Under the pieces are notes generated by a model. It was given only the letters and a program-made list of their open reading frames with translations. It was not told the origin of the DNA and did no database searches. DNA of 64,000 nucleotides from Rhizaria sp. SCN 62-66 (Eukaryota; Rhizaria, unplaced): assembly GCA_001724265.1 (NCBI GenBank), contig MEDY01000275.1, forward strand, positions 19,715-83,714, read 5' to 3'. Shown here piece by piece: positions 44,208 to 54,500 of the stretch (the stretch's first letter is position 1; each line of letters begins with the position of its first letter). Made by a program: the position numbers and the translations under genes.

Positions 44208-45629
44208 GGGAAGATCCGAGGCTGGAGAGAAAAGCGGGGAACGAAAGGGCGGGGAAACGGCGGCATACAAACGGAAGGTGAGGGGAGAGTTGACGGCAGC
44301 CGAAGACGAGGGACAATTTTGGCGCATATGACGAAGCTCTCAGGAAAGTATAAATCGTGTTCAAATAGTACTGGACAGTAAGAAACATCAGGGTGACGTC
44401 ATTGTTTCAATATAGGTCTTCTTTGAGCGGCGAAGTCCGCGGAAAAAAGGGGGGCTCTGCGGACGAGGGGGGGGTTGTTCGTGCACTTTGTCGGGAGACC
44501 GCCCGCCCACTACCGTGGGCGCGCCAAATCAAAGTAGATGTGGGAGAACTCACAGCACAAAAAGACGCCGGAAAAAAACTCTATAGCTGATGATGGCATT
44601 CTCTATGGCACCTGAGAGATCAAAACAACTTGCTCCCCAGATGGCTGAGAGCGCCTCTCGAGCCGGTGGTGCGGCTGGCAGCTCGCTACTTACACGAGAA
44701 AGGCATTTTTTTGTGTTTGTATACTTGCAGTCATGCACGCACTATTGGTTTTAAATAGAGCGCACTAACTACTTATGTATATAACCAGTCATATGGTTAA
44801 ACCGTGTGGCTTAATGGAATATCAAGTCTGTTTAAGCATCCATCTCGGTCGAACGTCACTTGCTGATGCTGGTTGTCCACAAATGCAAAATTACCCCACG
44901 TATGTTCCGTGCAAAAAATGGTTTTCGAGGTTTCTATAATTTGTTTTCATATATGAGCGATGTTGAAATCCTTTTGAGTCACCGTGGTGGCTCATATGTC
45001 CCATCTTGGCCTGACTTGCAAGGTTCTTCATGTCTCTTCCTGATCGGATTTCCGGTATAGTACACCAGACGCATAACCAAACGGCACGGGTGCGCTATAG
45101 TATCACATTTACGCTATTTCAAACGAATGGTGCTTGCTATGAGTTCTTAGCGTTTACTTTTTCAACGCTCATCAGCCCTTAAAGTGCAATCCTAACTCGA
45201 AATGACCGTGAGCACATGCGAAGGAGAGAGATATCTCATCTAAGCAGCCAGACTGACTAATACTACGCTAACAGCTGTGTATGCCACAATGAAATCGCTC
45301 TAATCGTTGGAGGATTACGTGCGACTCGTTGTCTAACCTCTCATGTATCTGGATTTGACTAATTTGAAGGGTGACAGGCGCTGCTGTTGTCAAAATAGTC
45401 CAGCAAGCGTTCGTGGTGGACATCAATCTCAATGTTAAGCTCGCTGATGTCACCGCGAATCGACATTTGGACTATGGGAGTGGCGATGTCTTGCTGGTAA
45501 AACCTACCTGCGCTAATAATATCACCTCAATCCCTGTCTATCCTGCCCATTTCTTCCCCCTTCAGACACACCACTTCTCACCAGCGACGCGATCACCACT
45601 CTCAACGAGCCGCCTGTGCCTGCGTCACA
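44208..45629. other. Head-to-head intergenic region before the RNF141-like gene
   Basis: About 1.4 kb between divergent genes, with both promoters expected. The first 120 bases may be 5' leader of the minus-strand gene. Frames such as 45371..45652 have no family resemblance. No tRNA-like element was found here on inspection for B-box-like motifs. Confidence 0.45.
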
Positions 45630-47807
45630 ATGGGCCAGAGCTTATCCTTTGATGTTGAGGATCACCGCGGTGAGTACTATATTGCGAGCTCTCTCAAGTC
45701 CGCCCTCATTGCGAAGATTGCGGACACACGCTGCTCCTTCGCTCCCAAGGTTCGTCCCTTGCTCCCCTCGTTATCCATCACCTCTCTGCCCACAATTACT
45801 TCAATCAACTCCGCGCTCACTGCTCTTTTGTCCTAACACTGCCTCGCCTTGTTTCTACTTTAAACCGCGTCGATCCACTCTGATACCACTGACGCGCGCT
45901 GCTCCAGGGCTCCCGCGACCGCGCGCGCAGCCTGATCACGACGCTGCCGCAGCTCTACGCCGACGTGGCCTACCTCAACACGCACCTCGCGCCGCTCTTC
46001 ACGGACCCGCATCACTCCCACGAGCCTGTCTCCGCGCAGAACCCCGTGCCCGCGCGCCGCTGGTGGTTTGAGGTTGCGTGCCGCGTCCCCGCGCGCGCCG
46101 CGCTGGCCATGGCCCGCGCCGAGGTGACCGACGAGGGCGAATGTTGGCATCGCTGCAACACGTTCGTCGTCACGGCCGCGCTCATCCCCGTCGCCGCCGC
46201 CGCCTCCGCCGCTACTGCCGCGGCCGCCGTCGCCGCAGCGTCCGCGGCTGCGGTCGCCAACGGCAGCGGCAGCGGCGTCCGTCCGGCCTACTCGAACAGC
46301 AGCTCTCTCGCATCTCCCAACAACAACAACGGTGGCGGCAGCGACGCGGCGGTGTATGCGCTGCGGCCCAGCGAGTTCTACGCCGTGTACCTCTTTATGC
46401 TGGACCAGTCCGTTGTCGTTGCCAGCCCAATGCACACGCCCGTCGTCGGCGCCACCGCCGCGCACGCGCCCGTGCCGCCCGAGTCCGCACACGCGACTGC
46501 TCATGAGTCTGCTCATGCCGCTGCTCATGTCGCTGCTGACGCGACTGCTGCGAGTGCGGGCGCTGGGAAGTACGTCGCCAGCTCTGCGCCCGCGGCTGCC
46601 GGCGCCGCGGCTGCGGAGGCTGACCAGGATGCGATCGCCATCATTCCCAAGTCAAGCGCTCTGGAAGAAGTGGAGGAGGAGGAGGATGGTGCCAAGGCTA
46701 ACGGCAAGGGCCAGAGCAACAACAAGAACAGCGGCAAGGACAAGGGCAATGGCAAAGGTAAGGGCAAGGGTGGCAAGGGCGGCAACACCAACAGTCAGGG
46801 CAATACGGACAGCGACGAAGGCAAGGACAAGAAGACTGAGTCTGCCGCCTCCGCCACGACGGCCACTGACGCAACGCCGGCGCAGCCTGAGCCCGCCGCC
46901 GAGCCCGCCGTTGCGTCGCCGTCGGCGTCGTCGGTCGTGCTGACGGCCGAGGAGGAGGAGGCCGCCGAGCTGTGCGCGATCTGCTTTAACAACAAGGTGT
47001 CGACCGTGCTGCCATGCTCGCACGCCTTCTGCAACGACTGCCTCGACGGATGGTACGAAACAGACTCAAACAACCCAAAGACACCCGTGTATCAATGAAT
47101 ATAACGCTTTGGCATATTATGTTGTTTTGATGCATCTGAAAACTCTCTCACATTTTTAATCTTTTCCGAAATTGTCTCCTTTTTGCGCTGTGTCACACAG
47201 GACCAAGAGCAACATGAACTCATCTAACAGCAACCGCAGCGCCCCCCTTGGCAGCGACCCCGGCGGCGCCGGCGACAGCGAGGCCGCGGAGGAGACCTGC
47301 TGCCCGATGTGCCGGGACCCCACGGCTGGCTCAGCGCACCGCTACGACCTCGTCGACAAGGACGACGGCCGACAGGTACGCGGGGAAACCAACCATGTTA
47401 AACGATCATATTTACGTGATTTGACGCTTTTATATTGAATTGTGAAACTGTTTTTACTTGTGTATATGTATCACACTTGCCAACGCTATTATGTCCATTT
47501 GTTTTCCTTTTTTATATTCCTGTTTTAGTTCGTGATTGACAACCTCATCGCCCGCCTCCGCGCCTTCATCAAGAAACGCCCGACCGTCGCCCTGCGTCCC
47601 GAGCCTGCGCCCGCGCCGAAGCCTGCGTCCATGCCCGCGCCCGCTGCTGCTGCGGCTGCTGCTGCGTCTGTCCCCGCGGCTGTGCCTGAGGCCGCCTCTC
47701 CGCCAGCGAAGCCCGACTCAGAGTCGGCGGTCGCTGCTGAGGATGTCAGTTTTTCCATGGATAACGACAAAAGCAGTGGGAGGGCTCCTGAGAGCGACAC
47801 CAAGTGA
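45630..47807 (+). CDS. RNF141-like RING-finger protein, four exons
   Basis: Proposed join 45630..45749, 45908..47088, 47201..47375 and 47529..47807: 584 residues, TGA stop. Junction phases are 0, 2 and 0 with donors GTTCGT, GTATCA and GTACGC. The protein starts MGQSLSFD, a good N-myristoylation signal, as in RNF141. The segment RRWWFEVACRVP and, later, ALRPSEFYAVYLFMLDQ match the order of conserved blocks before the RING in that family. The RING is C396-x2-C399-x10-C410-x-H412-x2-C415-x2-C418, then C468-x2-C471 in exon 3. About 49 residues separate the last two cysteine pairs, an unusually long loop. RING proteins usually act as ubiquitin ligases. Between the conserved blocks lie Ala-rich and Lys/Gly/Asn-rich tracts. 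The C-terminus is Pro/Ala-rich. Confidence 0.8.
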
Positions 47808-48332
47808 AAAAGTTAACATGTATTGATGTTTTACCTGACCATATCTGTCTCTGTGTCAATGTCTGTGTGACTCGACGTGTCTGTGTCCAGTGTACCATAC
47901 CTATCAGGCCAGTGTAATTGTTACCGTCACAAAAGCTCAGAAATTCTGCGAATATGTTGCATGCGCGCTCAATTTTGACGAATTTATTTTTTATTTTCCT
48001 CTGTAATACCGCATTTCAAGCAAAAGTACAATACTTTTTTTGTTATGATGCTGTTGTTTCTTTTGCTATGATTTTTTTGTCAAGTTTTTTTGTCAAGATC
48101 AAGAAACTTTTCATTTTTAAAAATTCTTTACTCATAGACCATCATAATTTCAAAATAAAACTTTGTTATTTTGCATAGATAATAGTATATTAAGATTACC
48201 ACATATATTACAACTCATATTGTATCATGTTCACGCAACGAATACTCAAAAAGCACTGTTCTATTACATTCCTGGCCAGCATTCGCTCTCACCTCCAGCC
48301 ACTTACAATCCATCACTCTGTCAGTGATCTGC
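47808..48332. other. Convergent intergenic region, RNF141-like and DUF2009 genes
   Basis: About 525 very AT-rich bases containing the 3' ends of two convergent genes. The 86-residue frame at 47918..48178 is T-rich noise. No RNA gene was recognised. Confidence 0.6.
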
Positions 48333-50684
48333 TCAGTTGTCCCACTCGGAGCCGTCAAAGCCGATGAAACCGGTGGCGAGGAAGAGCGGGAAGAAGTGCT
48401 TCTCGGGCAGCTGGTTGCACCAGTTCCATGCCGACGTGAGGCGGCCATCGATGCAGCTGCCGGCCTCGAAGTAGTTGTCGCCGCCCGATCCGTCAAATGC
48501 GAACTTAAAGAAGTCCGAGAGGATGACCCGGCGCGCTTGCTTGCGCGAGCCGTAAGCGGTGTGGATGAGCACCGGAAGGCGCTTGTTGGGGATGCTGTCC
48601 TCGTCCAACACGCGGTCCAGCCCCTTGAGGCACAACACCACGGGGGCTAGGATCTTGGCCACCTGCGGAGAAACAAAACAAACAATAAAGAACCAACGAA
48701 AAGGAGAATTGAAAAAATATATGTGAGTCTGTAGCATAAATGTTTGTTGGCAATTGAGTGTTGAATGTGTCAATGATGTCGGAACGAAAATGTCTAAGAG
48801 TCATTTGTTTGCGGTTTTCAAGAGTGCTATAATATAACCATGACGTACCTGGTTGTACTTGTCAATGAAGGCGTATGCGTTGGGCACGTTCTTGTCGCCC
48901 AGGTGGATAACCGAGGACCCGACCCAGTTGCCGGCCTTGACCTGGGCCGCGTTGACGAGACTGCGCATGGCGCGGTCGGTGCGCGGCGCCTGCTGCAGCC
49001 GGTGCAGGCCCTGGCCCGTCTGCGTCAGCGTGTACGGGTTCGGCGCCGACAGCCCCCCCAGCTCGCCGGTCACGTCCAGCAGGTCCAGCTCGGCGAGGGA
49101 CCAGAAGCGGAAGAAGTCGTCGAGCAGGTCGCGCCAGAGGCAGAGCGACTGCAGCACGAAATGGTACTGCGCAGCGTGCGAGTGCGTCAGGCGCGCGCCG
49201 TCGGCGCCCTCGACGATGGCCAGCGATGTCGTCTCGTCGTTCGGGTCTGTCTGCACGGGCGAAAAGAGCGACTTCAGGTAGTCGATCAGCGTGTTGCAGT
49301 GGTCGCGGCTGTCGTGCAGGAACGAGTGGTTGTCGGTGATCGAGTAGAGCGCCATCGACAGCGTTTCGCGGTCGATCTCGCGCGACGTGTACCGGTCCAG
49401 CAGCTCCTTCATAGCACTGTCGCGGCACGTCTTGTCCTACTGAATCGCGATGCGGTCGCGCCCGTGGTGCGCGATGATCTGCGTCGCGACGGCCAGCAGC
49501 GGGTCCCTCAGCACGCCCAGCGCCTTGCGCTCCTCCAGCAGCGAGTACACCGTGCGCACAGGGCGGATGCAGGAGAAACCCAGCTGCTCGCGGACCTCCT
49601 CCTGCTGCGTGTCCTGGAGGAAGAACATGAGCTGCGCGTAGCTCAGCCGCATCTTCTCTGGGTTGCGGATCTTGTGGCGCCGTCCCAGCTCGAAGATGTT
49701 CTGGAAAAAGGGCGCGAACACAGTCAGGTCGGCGCCCGCGAGCACCTCGCGGCCCACGCGCGTGTCGCCGCCCGCGACGAGCGCGGTCAGCACTGACACA
49801 ACCTCGAGCACGCACGCGCGGGTGCGCGCCGGCTTGCTCTTGAACTCCTTGTCGACGCGGTCGGCGTACGAGGAGGAGCGCAACACACCCTGCAGCAGCC
49901 GCAGCAGCTTGCGCTCCTCGTGCGTCAGCCGGAGCGGGATGAACTTGGACCGCTCCAGAAACCACTCCGGCTGCGGCATCTCGCCGCGCCAGAAGGCCGG
50001 GAGCGAGCCCGCGTCGGCGGCGATGCGCTCGGCGTGGCGGAGCGATTCCTTCTCGCTCATGGCGTCCACCGCGGCGGTCGACGCCGCGTCCTGCGCCGTC
50101 GTCAGCGCAGAGATCGCGGCCGCGGAGGCGGAGCTATTCGAGGTCGTCACCGCGCCGCTGCCGTCCGCCGCGTCGGCGTCGGCCTCGTCCACGGCGGCCG
50201 CCGCGCCGGGGGCGGCCGCCGCGCCGCCGAACAGCTTGGCAGGGACGGGCCGGGAGGCCGAGACCGGGAGCGGGCGGTGCAGCGCGCGACGACCCTTGCG
50301 GTGGTTGATCTCAAAGCAAAGCACGCAGAAGGCGTCGCCGCACTCGCCACACAGGGCGTCCGAGGGTGCAGCCTCGCACTCGCAGCAGACTGCGTGGTCG
50401 ACGGCGTCGACGGCGCCGACTGAGGCTGCGGCAGCAGGGGCGGCGGCCGAGTCCGTCATGGGCTGCGAGCCCAGTAAGGAGACGCTACCGGTCTCAGCGT
50501 CCTCGTCGTAGGCGGGCTCGGTGGACTGCAGGATGGCGTCGAGCGTGCCGCCCTGGCTATTGCTGTTCTTGGAGTTCTTGAGCAGGAACTTGAGATCGAA
50601 GTACTGCTGCTTGACGTTCATGTAGTCCGTCGCGCCGAACTGGCTCGGTCCGGAGCCGCCGTAGAAGGAGAATCCCCCAAACAT
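48333..50684 (-). CDS. B-box plus DUF2009 (UPF0652) protein with an in-frame UAG
   Basis: Proposed complement of join 48333..48662 and 48849..50684: 721 codons, TGA stop. The intron has donor GTACGT and acceptor CCGCAG, phase 0 (DKYNQ joined to VAKILAPVV). Residues 100-136 form a B-box-like zinc site (C103, C112, C115, C120, C123, H128, H136). From about 215 on, the protein follows the DUF2009 family throughout: FIPLRLTHEERKLLRLLQGV, FELGRRHKIRNPEKMRLSYA, QLGFSCIRPVRTVYSLLEE, LSMALYSITDNHSFLHDSRD, GARLTHSHAAQYHFVLQSL, AGNWVGSSVIHLGDKNVPNA and GFDGSEWDN at the end. The function of DUF2009 is unknown to me. Codon 416 is TAG (49437-49439), flanked in the same frame by RDRIAIQ and DKTCRDSAMKELLDRY. 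Stopping there would remove the C-terminal 40% of a conserved domain. Confidence 0.85.
49437..49439 (-). other. In-frame UAG codon inside the DUF2009 domain (codon 416)
   Basis: On the minus strand the frame reads ATC GCG ATT CAG TAG GAC AAG ACG TGC. Family-conserved sequence lies on both sides with no change of frame, so this is the strongest of the eight sites. Confidence 0.9.
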
Positions 50685-51551
50685 CCGCGGGGGTCTGCAG
50701 TAAAGAGCGCAGGCAAGTGGTTAGGAGGAGTTCGGAGGGATGAGCGAAGTGAAGCAAACTTCGGTGGTGCATGAGATTGGTGAGTGCGCTTAAAGAGACT
50801 CTGTAGACAGATAACCGCAGGAGTTTGCGGGTTTATTCACTAGTTTATATAAAAAACCACAATTTAACCCAGATTCAGTTCGGACGTTTCATATAACGAC
50901 GAGTGTCTCCCATAATGGCGCGTCTACGAAAGTCAACATCTCGTTCGTCCTCTTTGTACGCCAACCACAAACTGCACAGCTTCACTGTGATTATACTTTT
51001 TTTCACATGTATACACACCAGGATCATTAAAGATCATGCTTATTTCGAGATATAATATCAAAAACATAATTTCCTTGGTTAAAATAGATAATTTATTTCA
51101 GACTCATGTGGTTGTAACATGTCGGGCTTGTCGAGGAACCCAAGTGCGACGCATCAGTAACGAGCAGTCGCATGGAGAGAAACAAACAAAGACACACAGA
51201 CGCAGCCCCTGTAAAGATCAGATACTGGACGTGCTTTGAATAGCAGTAGAAACAATCAGGATAGCTGATATACATAGAAAACAACAGTGACAAGGCATTG
51301 CACAAATTGGCACCAACATGTACACATCAAAGCAGTTTGTTCACATGACAAGAACTACTCCCAACAAAACATTCCAAGACAGAACAAAGGATATAACAAG
51401 GAGAATCAAAGCAAGAAAGGACGACTTCGACGAAAAAGAGGTTTGGATTTTAGATAACAGTGACACTCACGATGGCAAGCACGGGCAGCGACTTACCTCG
51501 TCACAGTGCACACACATGCCTTCGTTCGTGACGGACGACGACGTGCGCCGT
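50685..51551. other. Intergenic region between the TPR-PH and DUF2009 genes
   Basis: About 870 bases between two minus-strand genes, with the 3' end of the TPR-PH gene and the DUF2009 promoter. The part next to 51551 is A-rich on the plus strand, matching a T-rich 3' flank. No gene seen. Confidence 0.5.
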
Positions 51552-54500
51552 TCAGTCCCACAGGAACGAGATGATGACGCGCATGCCGTTGCTCCAGTAA
51601 TTCCTCTCGCTGACGGACCGCGCCTGCAGGTCCAGCGTACGCTCGGCCGTGATGATTGAGAAGCACAGGTCTTCATCGACGTCCTTGGCGCTCTTCTGCA
51701 TCACCTTGGTCTTCTTGCCGTCGACGACACGCACGAGCTGCTTCGTGAACACCATCTTGCCCGTACCCCAGTCAATCGACACGGTCCGGTTGTCCTGCAT
51801 GATGCGCATCACGACCATACGTTCGTGCGGTTTGCCCAGGCGCCCGTGCTTGAGGAACATCTCGCCCACGAGGGCCGCGCGTACGAACTCAGTCGCAATC
51901 TCCCAGTTGTTCCGCTGCTCCTCCTCCTCGGCCGTCAGAATCTCGCCATCCTCCTCATGCTCCTCCTCGGCCTCGCGCTCCGCCGCGGCGGCCGCGGCGG
52001 CGGCGGCGGCGGCGGCCGCGGAGGGCGCGGGCAAGTTCTCATACTCGAGCTCACGATGCCCGGCGTCGTGGTGCCCCTCGTCCTCATCCTCGTAGTCGCC
52101 CTCGCCGTCCTCGTCCTCGTAGTAGCCTTCGTCGTCGGCTTCGTCCTCACCCAGCGCGGTCCCGTGCCGGGGCCCGCGCTGCGGCGGCTGTTGCTTGCCG
52201 CCGCGCAGCTCGTAGTCGATGGGGGCGGCCGCGTCGGCCTCGGTCCGCGGGTCGCCCAGCCGTGCTAGGTGCGCGCGCTTCTCCTCGCGCTCCGCCGCAG
52301 TCTCGGGCGCTACACCGCCGTTGACGCCGTTGACGCCGCCGCGTCTGCCACGGTTGGCGTTGGCGTTGTGCAGCATGTCGTCTTCGTCCACCTCGGGCTG
52401 GTGGGCGCCGGCGCGCGACAGCGAGTGCTCGCGGTCACCGTCCTCGCCCAGCGCCTCGGCGATCGCGCTCGCCGCCGCGGCCGCCGCGGTCATCAGCGCG
52501 TAGTCCTGTCCGCGCGCGGGGGGGCGATCGCCCGCGCTGGGGCTGCGCGGCGCCGGCTGCTGCTGAGTCTGTTGCTGCTGCTGTTGTTGCTGGTGCTGGG
52601 TGGTTTCGAGCACGGGGATGTTGTCGAAGCTCTCGTCGAAGCTCGAGTCGTGACCGCCCACGGCGGCGCCCGCTCTCGCTGCGGCGGCGGCGGCGGCGGC
52701 TGTGACCGGAGAGCGCGCCTGCGGCCGCGGGCCGAGCGCCTGGTGCTGCTGCGGCAGCGGAGGCGACTCGCTGCGCCGGGCGCCGTCGCCGCCGCCCGCC
52801 GCGGGCTTGTCGCCGTGGCCGTGGCCGTGGTGCTGCTGCTGCTGGGGCGTCTGGGGCTGCTTCTTGGGCTCCATCGTCATGTTCATGTGAGGTCGGCGCG
52901 GGCTCGCGATAGTCACCGCGGGCGCGAGCTTGAAGTGCGCGCCCGCGCCGCCCGCGCCGTCGGCGTCGTCGTCCTCGCAGTCGCCGCCGTCCTCCTCGTC
53001 GTCCGAGAGGCCCTGGATGAGCGCGTCGACCTCGCCCAGGATGTCCATGTGCCGTTGTGCAGCCGCGGACTTGACGCCCCCCCCGGCGTGCGCCGCGCCG
53101 CTCGCGTGGCGCGCCTCGGCGGCGTCCTGCATCGCGTGGAGGTCGCGCTCCTGGCGCAGCCCGCGCAGCCGCGCGTCCGCTTCAGGATCCGCAGCGGTGG
53201 TTGCACCAGGGGTAGGCGCAGGCGCAGCAGCGGCAGGAGCGGCGGCAGCGGCTGCAGGAGCGTTGGCGTGGGAGCGCGGGGCCAGCGCGGCGGCGGCGGC
53301 GGCGAGCGCAGCGCCAGTGGCCGCCGCGGCCGCCGCGGCCTCCGAGGTCGCGACTGCGGCGGGCACCGCGGGAAAGACAGGCGCTGGCGGGCGATATACC
53401 GAGAAGGCGACGGTGCCCGCGGGGACGGTGGCGACGAGCTTGGGTAGCAGCGCCGTCAGCGCGGGCTCGCGCGGGAACGCGGCAGCCGCGGCGGCCGTCA
53501 GCGCGGGGTGCGGCACGTTGCGCACGGCGCGGAGCTGGTCCGCAGCGGCCTGCTGCACCGCGGCGACCGCGGCGGTCAGCCACCCCGCCTCAGGCAGGAA
53601 CGGCGCCGCGGCGGCCAGCGCGGCGGCGACCGCGGCCAGCGCGGGCAGCACGTGCTGCGCGGGCGCGCTCGCCGCCGCCGCCGTGGGCTTGCCCGTGATG
53701 GTCACGGCGAAGGGCGCCGCGGGCACCAGCGCCAGCGCGGTGAGTGTGGCCGCGACGAGCGTCTGAATGTAGGCCGCCTCCAGGTGGTCGAGCGGCTCAA
53801 AGCCCAGCAGCGGGCGCTGCGACCACGACGCCGGCGAGCGGGCCGCGGCGTAGGCGCGCGCGGACTCGGCGAGGGCGCCGAAGACGGCGGCGGCGGAGGA
53901 CGTCGACAGCAGATGACATTGCGCGGCGCCGGCCGCGGCGGCGAGAACGGCCGCCTCGGACCCCGCGGCGGCAACCGGGATGCCCACGGTCGCCGTAACC
54001 ACGTCGCCCCCCGCGCCCGCGGCGGCGTCCCCAGCGGCGGGGAGCAGCGTGCTGCGGGCCGTGGCGAGCACGCGCGCGACGGCCGTGGTGGGGTCAAGCG
54101 GCCACCCCAACGCCGCGGCCTGCGCGGGCGCCGCGGCGTGCGCAGTGGCCGTGGCGGCGGCGCCGCGCAGCGCGGCGGCGGCCTGCAGCAGCGGCAGCCA
54201 GAGCGGCGCCTTGGCGGGCCCAAGCGCGGCGGCGGTGCACGCGGGCAGGCTCTCGGCCAGCGCGGCGGCGTCGTTGAGCGCCAGGTCGCACAGCGCGAGG
54301 CCGACATGCGCGTCCGCCGAGACGGCCAGCGCCACGGGCGCCGCCGCGTCCGCCGCCGCCGCGCCCGCCGAGGCCGAGCTGGCCTTGGCGGCAACGTACT
54401 TGACGGCCTTGTCGAAAACCTTGCGCGCCTTGTCGTGCAGGCGCAGATGGTGTTGCGCCCAGCCGATGGCCACCACGGCCGAGATGTCGTTCTTGACGGC

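Noticed and set aside
44700-45400. Possible tRNA, including a CUA-anticodon tRNA that could decode UAG
   Set aside because: Scanning for TTCGANNC-type B-box sequences with a cloverleaf upstream gave nothing convincing here or elsewhere in the window; a covariance-model search would be decisive.
47918-48178. An 86-residue frame between the RNF141-like and DUF2009 genes
   Set aside because: Very AT-rich, Phe/Lys-rich translation and no conserved pattern; it lies in a convergent 3' region.
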